Source: Lachnospiraceae bacterium (GTDB lineage Bacteria > Bacillota > Clostridia > Lachnospirales > Lachnospiraceae). Taken from it: a stretch of DNA of 64,000 bases. Both the position numbers and the translations under genes were made by a program. A model generated the notes under the pieces. That model saw only the letters and a list, made by a program, of their open reading frames with translations, made no database searches and was not told the DNA's origin. Below are positions 44,973 to 54,093 of the stretch, piece by piece. The stretch lies in contig JAFZQU010000022.1 of assembly GCA_017620255.1 (NCBI GenBank), positions 62,001-126,000 on the forward strand. The letters are read 5' to 3'. Position 1 is the stretch's first letter; each line of letters starts with the position of its first letter.

Positions 44973-45926
44973 GTGCTCGTAACGGTCATCATTCCCAACT
45001 ACAACGGCGACGCCTATATAGAGAACTGCCTGCATTCCCTGAAGGAGCAGACATTTCGTGATTTTGACATCCTGGTCATTGACAATGCCTCCGAGGATCA
45101 GAGCGCGGAGTATATCGCTGCGCATTATCCGGAAGTGAGACTGGTAAGACTGGAGCAGAATTTCGGGTTCAGCCGTGCGGTGAATGAGGGGATCAGACGG
45201 ACAACGTCGCCGTATCTGATCCTGCTGAACAACGATACGGTATGCGATCCGCATTTTGTGGAAGCGCTGTATGAGGCGATCGATAAGGATGAGAAGATCT
45301 TTTCCGTATCCTCGCGGATGCTGCAGATGTATGCGCCGGATAAGCTCGACGGGGCAGGGGATCTCTACTGTGCGCTCGGATGGGCTTTTGCGCGGGGAAA
45401 AGACCGGAGCATAAAGCACTACAACAAGTATGCAAAGGTGTTTTCGGCCTGCGGCGGTGCGGCGATCTACCGCAGGGACCTGTTTGAGCAGATCGGCTAT
45501 TTTGACGAATTCCACTTCACGTACCTGGAGGATGTGGATGTGGGATACCGGGCCAGGATCATGGGGTATGAAAATCATTATACGCCGGATGCCGTGGTCT
45601 ACCATGCGGGCAGCGGGGCAACGGGCTCCAGGTATAATCCTTTCAAAGTCCGGATCGCCGCAAGAAACAGCTGGTATGTGATCTACAAGAACATGCCGGC
45701 GCTGCAGATTCTGATCAATCTGCCGTTCTTACTGATCGGCTTTGGTATAAAAGCCCTGTTTTTCATCTGCAAGGGATACGGCAGAGAGTATCTCTCCGGC
45801 ATGAAACGGGGATATCTGATGTGCGTGCAGGGGCGGAAGTTTCCCTACTCCGGCCGCTTTTTCAAGAACTATGTAAAGATCCAGCTGGAACTGTGGCTCA
45901 ACATGATCCGCAGACTGGCCGGTTAG
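44973..45926 (+). CDS. GT2 rhamnosyltransferase-like glycosyltransferase
   Basis: A 317-residue GT2 enzyme starting at GTG (AGGAGG about 11 bases upstream). Motifs are VTVIIPNYNGDAYIENCLHS, VIDNASEDQS, LLNNDTVCD, FSACGGAAIYRRDLFE, YLEDVDVGYR and HAGSGATG. One or two hydrophobic segments occur in the C-terminal quarter (LINLPFLLIGFGIKALFFI). The organisation is that of WcaE/RfbF-like rhamnosyl- or related transferases; the sugar is not proven. Confidence 0.86.
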   Translation: MLVTVIIPNYNGDAYIENCLHSLKEQTFRDFDILVIDNASEDQSAEYIAAHYPEVRLVRLEQNFGFSRAVNEGIRRTTSPYLILLNNDTVCDPHFVEALYEAIDKDEKIFSVSSRMLQMYAPDKLDGAGDLYCALGWAFARGKDRSIKHYNKYAKVFSACGGAAIYRRDLFEQIGYFDEFHFTYLEDVDVGYRARIMGYENHYTPDAVVYHAGSGATGSRYNPFKVRIAARNSWYVIYKNMPALQILINLPFLLIGFGIKALFFICKGYGREYLSGMKRGYLMCVQGRKFPYSGRFFKNYVKIQLELWLNMIRRLAG

Positions 45927-45953
45927 AGAAAGATCAGGGGACAGGACTCAGCC

Positions 45954-47354
45954 ATGATCAAGGACAACCAACGGATATTTAACAGGCTTCATCTTGTGAT
46001 CGATGCGATGGTGATCGCATCCTCCTATCTGTTTGCCTGGTATATGAAATTCAAGAGCGGCCTGCTCGACTACGACATGGGTCTTCCGGCGCAGGTTTAT
46101 TTCGGTGCGCTCTATTTCATCGTCCCCGGCTACCTGCTCCTCTATTATCAGTTCGACCTTTACAGTTCCAAACGCGTATCCGGCAGGAAACGCGAACTGT
46201 TCAACATCGTAAGGTCCAACACGATCGGTCTGGTCGCGTTCATCGTGGTTTTGTACGTGATCAACAATCCGGACTTTTCCAGACAGATGATCTTCATCTT
46301 CTGGGCTGTCAACATCGTGGCAGAGACCGCCGTGCGGAACGTGATCCGCTATGCGCTGCGCTTCATCAGACGGCGCGGAAAGAACCTGAAATATGTGCTG
46401 CTTGTCGGATATTCGAAGTCCGCGGAATCCTATATCAACCGGATCCGCCTGAACCCGCAGTGGGGCTATGTTGTCAGGGGTATCCTCGACGATCATGTGG
46501 AACGCGGGACCATGTATAAGGGCGTGAAGGTGCTCGGACGTATCGACAATCTGGCGGTGATCCTTCCGGAGAACAAACTGGACGAGATCGCGATCACCTT
46601 AAGTCTGGCCGAGTACGGCCGCCTGCCCGAGATCGTCGAACAGTGTGAAAAATCAGGCGTACATACCAAATTTATCCCGGATTATGCCGGCGTCATCCCG
46701 AACAGGCCCTACACCGAGGATCTGCAGGGACTCCCGGTCATCAATATCCGCCATGTGCCGCTTTCCAATACGCTCAATGCCATCGTAAAACGTGCTGCGG
46801 ACATCGTCCTGTCTATCATCGGGATCATTCTTTCCTCTCCCGTTATGGTGGCCAGTGCGATCGCGGTCAAGGCGACTTCCAAAGGTCCCGTGATCTTTGC
46901 GCAGGAACGGATCGGCATGCACAACAAGCCGTTCACGATGTATAAATTCCGGACGATGTATGTGCAGGAAGAGAGAGAAGAGAGAAAGGGATGGACGACC
47001 AAGGACGATCCGCGCGTGACAAAGGTCGGAAGATTCCTCCGTAAGACAAGTATTGACGAACTGCCGCAGTTATTCAATATCCTGGCCGGTAAGATGAGCC
47101 TTGTGGGGCCGAGACCGGAGCGGCCGCAGTTCGTGGAGAAATTCAAAGAAGAGATCCCGCGCTACATGGTCAAGCACCAGGTGCGTCCCGGTCTGACCGG
47201 CTGGGCGCAGGTAAACGGCTTGAGAGGCGATACGCCGATCGAGAAGCGGATCGAATACGACCTTTACTATATCGAGAACTGGACCATGGGCTTTGACATC
47301 AAGATCCTGTTCCTGACTGTTTTCAAAGGCTTTATTAATGAGAATGCATACTGA
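45954..47354 (+). CDS. Undecaprenyl-phosphate glucose/galactose phosphotransferase (WcaJ-like), second initiating enzyme
   Basis: A 466-residue protein with five N-terminal helices, a Rossmann-like CoA-binding-type domain (near 135-270; VLLVGYSKSAESYINRIR) and a C-terminal bacterial sugar transferase domain. The latter has IIGIILSSPVMVASAIAVK, YKFRTMY and DELPQLFNILAGKMSLVGPRPERP, with the final helix GWAQVNGLRGDT. It is a full-length WcaJ/CpsE-type enzyme, unlike the copy at 7716, whose central domain is degenerate. The next gene shares one base (TGATG). Confidence 0.92.
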   Translation: MIKDNQRIFNRLHLVIDAMVIASSYLFAWYMKFKSGLLDYDMGLPAQVYFGALYFIVPGYLLLYYQFDLYSSKRVSGRKRELFNIVRSNTIGLVAFIVVLYVINNPDFSRQMIFIFWAVNIVAETAVRNVIRYALRFIRRRGKNLKYVLLVGYSKSAESYINRIRLNPQWGYVVRGILDDHVERGTMYKGVKVLGRIDNLAVILPENKLDEIAITLSLAEYGRLPEIVEQCEKSGVHTKFIPDYAGVIPNRPYTEDLQGLPVINIRHVPLSNTLNAIVKRAADIVLSIIGIILSSPVMVASAIAVKATSKGPVIFAQERIGMHNKPFTMYKFRTMYVQEEREERKGWTTKDDPRVTKVGRFLRKTSIDELPQLFNILAGKMSLVGPRPERPQFVEKFKEEIPRYMVKHQVRPGLTGWAQVNGLRGDTPIEKRIEYDLYYIENWTMGFDIKILFLTVFKGFINENAY

Positions 47355-48313
47355 TGACGGCTGATATCGTAATACCGGTTTACAGGCCGGATGAAAAATT
47401 CACACGGCTGCTGCTAAAACTGCAGGAGCAGAGCGTCCCCCCGGGAAAGATCATCATCGTCAACACCGGGGAGGAATACTGGCAGGACTGGGCAAAGACC
47501 ACAGAAGGCCTGTCCCTGCCGGAAACGGAAGTCCATCATATTTCCCAAACGGAATTCGATCACGGCAGGACACGCAACCTGGGGGTGTCTTATTCTGATG
47601 CGGAAACCGTGATCCTGATGACAGACGATGCCATCCCGGCAGATGAGCACCTGATCGGGAACCTTCTGAAACCGTTTTCGGACCCGGAGGTCGGAGCCGT
47701 ATACGCAAGACAGCTTGCGGGACCGGACGCCGGGATCGCGGAACGCTTCTCCAGAGATTTCAATTATCCGGACCGAAGCGAAAAAAAGACGCTTGCGGAT
47801 CTGGAGAGACTGGGGATCAAGACGTTCTTCTGTTCCAATGTGTGCGCGGCCTACCGCAAAGCCTACTTCGATAAACTCGGCGGCTTTGTGGACCGTGCGA
47901 TCTTCAACGAGGATATGGTATATGCGGCAAACCTGATCGATCACGGATATGCGGTGGTCTATGCGGCGGATGCGCAGGTGATCCATTCCCACAGTTATAC
48001 GAACCGGCAGCAGATGCAGAGAAACTTCGACCTTGCGGTATCGCAGGCAATGCATCCGGAGGTCTTTGACAGGGTCAGCTCCGAATCGGAGGGATTCAAA
48101 TTTGTTAAGAGCGCCTTTGCTTATTTTGTAAAAAACGGGAGACCCTTCGCGATCTTCCCGTTTGTGATCACATCCGCCTACAAGTATTTCGGATACAGGG
48201 CGGGCAGGCGCTACAGGGAATTATCCAAAGAAAAGATCCTTGGCTATACCATGAACAGGACCTTCTTTATGAATTTATGGGAAAACGACCGGATAGGTGA
48301 GAAAGATGTCTGA
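47354..48313 (+). CDS. GT2 glycosyltransferase (rhamnosyltransferase-like)
   Basis: A 319-residue GT2 enzyme. Motifs include DIVIPVYRPDEKFTRLLLKL, NTGEEYW in place of the usual DGS, TRNLGVSYSDAETVILMTDD near 75-95, and FNEDMVYAANLIDHGYAV. The HTRN-like segment (FDHGRTRNLG) is typical of rhamnosyltransferases of polysaccharide loci. It is the last recognisable polysaccharide gene; its last 8 bases overlap the ClpX-like gene. Confidence 0.85.
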   Translation: MTADIVIPVYRPDEKFTRLLLKLQEQSVPPGKIIIVNTGEEYWQDWAKTTEGLSLPETEVHHISQTEFDHGRTRNLGVSYSDAETVILMTDDAIPADEHLIGNLLKPFSDPEVGAVYARQLAGPDAGIAERFSRDFNYPDRSEKKTLADLERLGIKTFFCSNVCAAYRKAYFDKLGGFVDRAIFNEDMVYAANLIDHGYAVVYAADAQVIHSHSYTNRQQMQRNFDLAVSQAMHPEVFDRVSSESEGFKFVKSAFAYFVKNGRPFAIFPFVITSAYKYFGYRAGRRYRELSKEKILGYTMNRTFFMNLWENDRIGEKDV

Positions 48314-49829
48314 AAATCATTACGAAGATGTTTGTTATATGTGTCACAGAAACGAGGAGAACGCCGGAAAGATGTTCCATCTGCCAAACGGCGTCTGCAT
48401 CTGTGACGACTGTATGAAAAAGACCATGGACGCCATGTCCAAGTTCGGGTTCGGCGCGATGCCGGAACTCTCGCATGATGAGCTGCAGGAAATGTTTGAC
48501 CGGGCACCGGCTTACGGAATGCCGATGCCGGACGGGGCATCGATGAGTGCGCCCGTAAAAACGGAACCGGCACTGCCGGATGATCCCGAAAAGAAGAAAG
48601 AGGAAGGGACGGAGAAGAAGGGCCCTTTCTTTGGCAACGGCCTGCCAAATATCAGTTTCTTAAACATGGCGGACATCCAGGGTATGATGGGCGGACCGAA
48701 AGTCAAAAAGCGCAAGCCCGGCGAGGAAAAGGTCCCGATCATCGATATCAGGGATATTCCGCAGCCGCACAAGCTGAAAGAAATGCTCGACGAATATGTG
48801 GTGGGCCAGGAACACGCCAAAAAGGTGATCTCGGTCGCCGTATACAACCACTATAAGCGGATCGCGGCGGAGTGCATGAAAGAGGAAGACTTTGACGAAC
48901 GCCTGCAGAAAGTGGAGATAGAAAAATCAAACATGCTCATGATCGGTCCGACCGGTTGCGGGAAGACCTATCTGGTAAAGACGCTCGCAAAACTTCTGGA
49001 TGTGCCGCTTGCCATTGCGGACGCCACCTCCCTCACGGAGGCCGGGTACATCGGTGACGATATCGAAAGCGTTGTCAGCAAACTGCTCGCAGCGGCCGAT
49101 AATGATGTGGACCGTGCGGAATCCGGCATTATCTTTATCGATGAGATCGACAAGATCGCCAAAAAGAAGAATACCAACAGCCGGGATGTGAGCGGTGAGA
49201 GCGTGCAGCAGGGCATGTTAAAACTTTTAGAGGGAGCGGATGTGGAAGTGCCTGTCGGTGCGAACTCCAAGAATGCCATGGTGCCGCTGACCACGATCAA
49301 TACGCGCAATATCCTGTTCATCTGCGGCGGCGCGTTTCCGGATCTGGACGAGATCATCAAGCAGAGGCTCAGAAAACAGACTTCGATCGGTTTCAATGCG
49401 GAACTCAAAGACGTGCTGGATAAACGCAAGGATATCCTGAATGAAGTCACGGTCGAGGATGTGAAGAAATACGGCATGATCCCCGAGTTCGTCGGACGTA
49501 TGCCCATCATCTTCGCGATGCAGGGGCTGACAGAGGAAATGCTTGTTGCGATCCTGACCGAACCGAAAAACGCGATCATCAAACAGTATCAGAAACTGCT
49601 GTCCCTGGATGAAGTGGATCTGCACTTTACGAAAGAAGCCCTTCTGGAAGTCGCGAAAAAAGCGATGGAAAAGGACACCGGCGCAAGAGCGCTGCGCTCC
49701 ATTATTGAGGAGCTGATGTTAGATATCATGTATGAGATCCCCAAGGACGAAAACATCGGCAGAGTCACGATCACGGAGGATTATATCCTGGGAAAAGGCG
49801 GTCCCGTGATCGAACTGCGTGACAAATAG
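48306..49829 (+). CDS. clpX: ClpX-like AAA+ unfoldase with long linker
   Basis: A 507-residue ATP-dependent unfoldase. The N-terminal zinc domain has Cys10, Cys13, Cys33 and Cys36. The AAA+ domain shows Walker A GPTGCGKT (near 214), pore loop GYIG, Walker B IIFIDEIDK (near 275), FICGGAFPD, and the ClpP-docking IGF motif (TSIGFNAE). About 80 residues of Pro/Lys/Glu-rich linker (45-130) lie between the zinc and AAA+ domains, making it longer than usual ClpX (about 420). The frame continues to a GTG at 48297, but the ATG at 48306 with AGGTGAG fits. No clpP is adjacent, and the gene overlaps a glycosyltransferase gene, so it may be an extra specialised ClpX rather than the housekeeping copy. Confidence 0.87.
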   Translation: MSENHYEDVCYMCHRNEENAGKMFHLPNGVCICDDCMKKTMDAMSKFGFGAMPELSHDELQEMFDRAPAYGMPMPDGASMSAPVKTEPALPDDPEKKKEEGTEKKGPFFGNGLPNISFLNMADIQGMMGGPKVKKRKPGEEKVPIIDIRDIPQPHKLKEMLDEYVVGQEHAKKVISVAVYNHYKRIAAECMKEEDFDERLQKVEIEKSNMLMIGPTGCGKTYLVKTLAKLLDVPLAIADATSLTEAGYIGDDIESVVSKLLAAADNDVDRAESGIIFIDEIDKIAKKKNTNSRDVSGESVQQGMLKLLEGADVEVPVGANSKNAMVPLTTINTRNILFICGGAFPDLDEIIKQRLRKQTSIGFNAELKDVLDKRKDILNEVTVEDVKKYGMIPEFVGRMPIIFAMQGLTEEMLVAILTEPKNAIIKQYQKLLSLDEVDLHFTKEALLEVAKKAMEKDTGARALRSIIEELMLDIMYEIPKDENIGRVTITEDYILGKGGPVIELRDK

Positions 49830-49851
49830 ACATAAAATATGCAGATTTGGC

Positions 49852-49880
49852 TTTACAACGCGCTATAAACACGTTATGAT
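49852..49880 (+). promoter_or_regulatory. Predicted sigma-A promoter of the small membrane protein/MBOAT genes
   Basis: TTTACA (49852-49857), a 17-base spacer and TATGAT (49875-49880), close to consensus, 55 bases ahead of the start at 49935. Confidence 0.72.
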
Positions 49881-49934
49881 GTTAGCAATGGGAATAATAT
49901 GTAAACCAATTTACATGTAGAAAGGGGATAGGTT

Positions 49935-50471
49935 ATGAGTTTGGCATTTGTGATTATTCTGTTTATCATCCTGTCTGTGGACTTTTTGATTGCATTATTC
50001 GGAAATGTATGCACGCATGCGGAAGGAAAGGATAAGGAGCGTCTGTTAAGACTCCTGCAGAGATATGCAGTGATCTTCGGCGGCTATGCGGCTGTCGGCC
50101 TGATCGCATATTTTTGCGGAAAGAGTTATCCCAGCATGGAATACATCGGCGGTCTTTTACTGGACCCGATCTTCCGTTATTCCATCAGCCTGCTGGATCG
50201 TCTGAAAACGCTGATGCTGCGTCCCAAGAAGGATGAGAACAAAGCAGACAAAGCTGAAAAGGCAGAAAAAGCGGAAGCGCAGAAGGCAGCGGATGCACCC
50301 GTAAAACAGGAAGAGAAGGCAGCACCCGTGAAGCGTGTTGTTCCTGCAAAAGCAGCACCCGTGAAAAAAGCGGAGCCCGTTATGATCGAGATCGAACCGG
50401 TCGTTAAGGAACAGGCACCCGTCAGCAAACCCAAAGCGAAACCCCGCGCACGTAAAGCAACGAAAGCATGA
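49935..50471 (+). CDS. Small membrane protein with Ala/Lys/Pro-rich tail
   Basis: I do not recognise a family. The 178-residue protein has two hydrophobic helices (about 3-24 and 44-64) and a long C-terminal tail (95-178) made of Lys/Ala/Glu then Pro/Ala/Lys/Val repeats (for example KAEKAEKAEAQKAA, PVKRVVPAKAAPVKKAEP), ending KPKARKATKA-like. The tail is like histone H1 or the linkers of cell-wall proteins in composition. It begins after a good promoter and overlaps the MBOAT gene by 4 bases. A role at the membrane with the O-acylation pair is inferred. Confidence 0.7.
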   Translation: MSLAFVIILFIILSVDFLIALFGNVCTHAEGKDKERLLRLLQRYAVIFGGYAAVGLIAYFCGKSYPSMEYIGGLLLDPIFRYSISLLDRLKTLMLRPKKDENKADKAEKAEKAEAQKAADAPVKQEEKAAPVKRVVPAKAAPVKKAEPVMIEIEPVVKEQAPVSKPKAKPRARKATKA

Positions 50472-51919
50472 GTTTTAGTTCTATAACATTTTTGATCTTT
50501 ATGGTGGCAGTATTCATGATCTATTGGATACTGCCACATCAATACAGATGGGCTGTACTGCTTGCGGCAAATGTGGTATTTTACGCAAGCTTTGAGGCCC
50601 GTTTTCTTTTGTTGATCCTGATCTTAACGATCGCATCCTATTATTGTGCCCTTTATCTGGAAACGGACAAAAAGGCGGCAAAACCGCTTTTTGTGTGCAT
50701 GATCATTTTGATCGTGCTGACACTGGCGGTCTTCAAGTACGCGGGATTTGCACTGGACAGTCTGCAGAAGGTTACAGCGGCATTTTCGATCCCGTTTACG
50801 GCGCCGGCCCTCAGGCTGCTGCAGCCCATCGGCATTTCCTTCTTTTCGTTCCAGATGATCGGATATCTGGCGGACGTATACGGCGGAAAGATCCCTGCCT
50901 GCAGACATCTCGGCAAATATGCGGTATTTACCTGCTTCTTCCCGAACATCACTTCGGGACCGATCGAGCGGGGCGGGCATTTCCTGCCGCAGCTTGACAA
51001 ACCGCAGGTCTTTGATTATGAAAAAACGGTATACGGTGCCACGCTTCTTTTGACCGGACTGATCAAGAAGATCGTGATCGCGGACGGACTGTCCAAATAC
51101 GTGGACAATGTGTTCAATGACCTGCATGCAAGTGCGGGCCTTGCGGTGCCGGTTGCCGCGGTCCTGTTTGCCCTGCAGATCTATTGTGATTTTTCCGGAT
51201 ATTCCGACATGGCGGTAGGACTTGCGAAAATGCTCGGGTTCGACCTGATCCTCAACTTCAGGCAGCCGTATTTCTCGCCCTCGATCAAGGGATTCTGGAG
51301 TTCCTGGCATATTTCCCTCTCCACCTGGCTGAAGGATTATATCTACATTCCGCTTGGCGGAAACAGACGGGGAAAGCTTCGCCGCAATATAAACCTGTTC
51401 ATCACGTTCCTGATCAGCGGCCTGTGGCACGGTGCGAACTGGACCTATGTACTCTGGGGAGCGGTTCACGGGCTGGCACAGGTGATCGAGAACACCGTCT
51501 ACGAAAAGACGGCAGCAGGCAGACCGCCCATGCCCGGGAAACAGGATGGAAAAAACAAGGTCCTGTACTTTGTACAGGTATGTATCACGTTTGCCGTTGT
51601 CACGCTTGCCTGGATCTTCTTCAGGGCGAACAGTATCTCGGATGCGTTTTATGCCATTACGCATCTTTTGCAGCCGGGCATCTTATCCGGAACCCTTCCG
51701 GCACTGGGCCTTGTTCCGAGGTCTCTTGTGAAGGTGCTCGTGATGATCGCAGGATTGTGGCTGTTTGATCTTTTCTCGAAAAGATGCGATCCGATCCTGT
51801 TTTTGCGGAAACAGAAACTGCCTCTGCGCTGGGCCGTCTATCTGGTGTTTGCGGTGCTTGTGATCGTGCTGAAACTCCATGGCGGCGCCAAGGCGGATTT
51901 TATATATTTCCAGTTTTAA
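50468..51919 (+). CDS. MBOAT-family membrane O-acyltransferase (AlgI/DltB-like)
   Basis: A 483-residue polytopic protein of the membrane-bound O-acyltransferase family. The conserved His lies in LISGLWHGANWTYVLWG near residue 318, and PNITSGPIERGGHFLPQL (near 160) and FWSSWHISLSTWLKDYIYIP (near 277) are the family segments. These proteins move acyl (often acetyl) groups across the membrane to exopolysaccharides or teichoic acids. An SGNH-like protein follows directly, the usual partner arrangement. Confidence 0.9.
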   Translation: MSFSSITFLIFMVAVFMIYWILPHQYRWAVLLAANVVFYASFEARFLLLILILTIASYYCALYLETDKKAAKPLFVCMIILIVLTLAVFKYAGFALDSLQKVTAAFSIPFTAPALRLLQPIGISFFSFQMIGYLADVYGGKIPACRHLGKYAVFTCFFPNITSGPIERGGHFLPQLDKPQVFDYEKTVYGATLLLTGLIKKIVIADGLSKYVDNVFNDLHASAGLAVPVAAVLFALQIYCDFSGYSDMAVGLAKMLGFDLILNFRQPYFSPSIKGFWSSWHISLSTWLKDYIYIPLGGNRRGKLRRNINLFITFLISGLWHGANWTYVLWGAVHGLAQVIENTVYEKTAAGRPPMPGKQDGKNKVLYFVQVCITFAVVTLAWIFFRANSISDAFYAITHLLQPGILSGTLPALGLVPRSLVKVLVMIAGLWLFDLFSKRCDPILFLRKQKLPLRWAVYLVFAVLVIVLKLHGGAKADFIYFQF

Positions 51920-51932
51920 GTAAGGGTTTGTG

Positions 51933-52970
51933 ATGAAAAGATTTCTGCTGAAACTGTTGATCTTCACCCTGCTCCTGGTCGCGGTCTTTGCGCCGGTCAG
52001 CATACTCATCGATCCGTACAACATCTTTCATTATGAGGATCCGGTGGATAACGGGGTGGAGCCCAACAAAAACTTCATCAAAACAAAATATATCCTGCGT
52101 CATCCGGACAGGTTCGACTCGCTGGTCTTCGGCTCTTCGCGGGCCGGTTTCCTCGATGTGGAATCCATTCCCGACGGAACCTACTATGATATGTGTTATT
52201 CGGAGGGCGTACCGGCCGAACATGTGAAAACACTGCGTGTCCTGATCCGTGGCGGCTTTGTCCCCAAACACGTGCTGGTGCTGGTAGACGACATTTCCTG
52301 CTTTGTCGACCCCAAAATGCATGAAACGATGCTGTACCGTGTGCCCTATCCTACGGGAGGACCGATCTCCTGGCTGACATTCTATGCCAAATACTGTGAT
52401 CTGATCACGACGTACGAATCGCTTTCCTTTATGAAGGAATACAGGGAGAGCGGTAAATCGGATCCTGATTTTGCGGAGCGCTTCCGCAGAACGGGAACGG
52501 AACGGCTCGACAAGCCTTCGGAATTTGACGGAACGGACGGGGCAGGCCATGAGATGCCGGGATACAGGGCGGATTATTATTCCCTGCGCCTGAATGAGAC
52601 GATCGCGGATATGCGGGAACTGGCCGCGCTCTGTGAGCAGTACGGGATCGACCTGAAGGTCGTGACCAACCCGTTATATTACAAAACGTATGAAACAGCC
52701 TGCGAATACGGTTATCTGGATTTTCTGTATGAGCTGGCAGGCGTCTGCAGCTATGTGAATTTCTCGAGCATTTCCAATGTGACGACAACGCCCGGAAATT
52801 ACTATGAGACTTCGCATTTTACGCCCTATGTGGGGTGGGCGATGATCGAGATCACCTATAACGGTTTCAGGGACGACCTGCTTCGGGATCAGGGCTTCGG
52901 ATATGTCGTCAATGCGGAGAACAGGGATGATTTTATCGCGCTGCTTAAGGAGCAGCTGCAGGAAAAGTAA
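51933..52970 (+). CDS. SGNH-like partner of the MBOAT acyltransferase
   Basis: A 345-residue protein with an N-terminal signal anchor (about 5-25) and an extracellular domain. FGSSR near 67-71 is a block I-like serine and SHFTPYVGWAMIE near 296 contains a histidine at the block V position. This resembles the AlgX/DltD-type esterase-fold proteins that hand acyl groups from an MBOAT to the polymer. GTG at 51930 is in frame, but the ATG at 51933 is taken. It starts 13 bases after the MBOAT gene. Assignment rests on the fold pattern and neighbour. Confidence 0.72.
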   Translation: MKRFLLKLLIFTLLLVAVFAPVSILIDPYNIFHYEDPVDNGVEPNKNFIKTKYILRHPDRFDSLVFGSSRAGFLDVESIPDGTYYDMCYSEGVPAEHVKTLRVLIRGGFVPKHVLVLVDDISCFVDPKMHETMLYRVPYPTGGPISWLTFYAKYCDLITTYESLSFMKEYRESGKSDPDFAERFRRTGTERLDKPSEFDGTDGAGHEMPGYRADYYSLRLNETIADMRELAALCEQYGIDLKVVTNPLYYKTYETACEYGYLDFLYELAGVCSYVNFSSISNVTTTPGNYYETSHFTPYVGWAMIEITYNGFRDDLLRDQGFGYVVNAENRDDFIALLKEQLQEK

Positions 52971-53042
52971 TGTTTGAGTTTTGCAGGGTTTCGTGATATC
53001 CTTGGAATAGCGAATCATATATCATTATGGGAGGGAAAAAAT

Positions 53043-53612
53043 ATGTTTTGTCCTAATTGCGGAGCGCCGATCGAAGGCAATGCAAAATTTTGTGAAAGTT
53101 GCGGGTCTCCTGTACCCGTAGAAGAAAAGCCTGTTGCCCCGGCAGTGGAAGAGCCGGTGGTCGCAGAGACAGTTGTTGAAGAAACCGTTGCGGAAACCTA
53201 TACGGAGCCGCAGCAGACCTATACAGCGCCGCAGCAGACTTATACGGCACCACAGCAGACTTACAGTAATGCGGATTATGCAAATTACGGACAGCCGGCA
53301 GGACCTGCGCCGACGGAAAGTGCCGGACTTGCGATCGGATCGATGGTCTGCGGTATCGTTGCTCTGGTATGCTGCTGTCTCGGATGGTTTCAGATCGTTT
53401 TAGGTATTGCGGCCGTTGCACTTGGTATCGTAGTTGTTGCGAAAGGCATGGGCGGCAGAGGCAAGGCGATCGCCGGTATCATTTGCGGTGCGATCGGTAT
53501 CCTGCTCGGTATCATCATGATGGCTAGCGGCTCTCTAGTAAAAGAGAACCTTCCGGATATCATGGAAGATGTTCCGGGCTTTGAAGAGTATCTCGAAGAC
53601 ATGGATCTGTAA
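53043..53612 (+). CDS. Zinc-ribbon membrane protein (DUF4190-like)
   Basis: A 189-residue protein. Two CxxC pairs (CPNCG at 3-7 and CESCG near 18-22) form an N-terminal zinc ribbon. A low-complexity linker with a 7-residue tandem repeat (QQTYTAP type) follows, then two transmembrane helices (about 96-145 and 140-180) with the DUF4190 phrase GSMVCGIVALVCC. The ATG at 53043 has GGGAGGG upstream; the frame extends to 52974 without need. Function unknown. Confidence 0.8.
   Translation: MFCPNCGAPIEGNAKFCESCGSPVPVEEKPVAPAVEEPVVAETVVEETVAETYTEPQQTYTAPQQTYTAPQQTYSNADYANYGQPAGPAPTESAGLAIGSMVCGIVALVCCCLGWFQIVLGIAAVALGIVVVAKGMGGRGKAIAGIICGAIGILLGIIMMASGSLVKENLPDIMEDVPGFEEYLEDMDL
53196..53264 (+). repeat. 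Tandem 21-base repeat in the zinc-ribbon gene
   Basis: Three full copies of a 21-base unit (starting 53196, 53217 and 53238) encode TYTEPQQ/TYTAPQQ/TYTAPQQ, with a partial fourth copy starting TY at 53259. Confidence 0.8.
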
Positions 53613-53613
53613 G

Positions 53614-54078
53614 ATGCATTATTATAGAAGAGAAACCGTCATTTATATCTTGGGGTGGTTAGCATTGGGGCTCGGCATTGCCGGAGCCCTTTTGCTTCGT
53701 TCGGGGGTATTTGACAATATCCACGGGGAGAGTCTCTGCGCATTCCGGCGCGCCACCGGATACTACTGTCCGGGCTGCGGCCTGACCAGGTCGTGCTTCG
53801 CGCTTGCAAGGGGACGGGTCTTAAAGAGTATCCTGTATCATCCCATCCCGGTCTATGCACTGTTTCTCTATCTGATATGGATGGTGCGCACGAGCGTCTG
53901 CCGGATCACAAAAAAACAGGACCCGGCATCCTATGCGGTCCTTACCGCGCGCTTTTACAAACGATTTGAGATCGCGGTCTTTGCAGGGATCGGGATCCTG
54001 CTCATACAGTGGCTTATAAAGCTGCTGATGCAGCTTGTTTACGGTCTTGACTGGTTTAAGTGGCTTAATCTTGCCTGA
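53614..54078 (+). CDS. DUF2752 membrane protein
   Basis: A 154-residue protein with three helices and the DUF2752 signature CPGCGLTRSCFALARGR near 48-64, followed by the helix with YHPIPVYALFLYLIW. The frame is open to 53569, but that overlaps the previous gene; ATG 53614 is one base after the previous stop. Function of this family is unknown. It commonly pairs with DUF4190-type zinc-ribbon proteins in Firmicutes, as here. Confidence 0.8.
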   Translation: MHYYRRETVIYILGWLALGLGIAGALLLRSGVFDNIHGESLCAFRRATGYYCPGCGLTRSCFALARGRVLKSILYHPIPVYALFLYLIWMVRTSVCRITKKQDPASYAVLTARFYKRFEIAVFAGIGILLIQWLIKLLMQLVYGLDWFKWLNLA

Positions 54079-54093
54079 ACGGGACCGTTGAGA

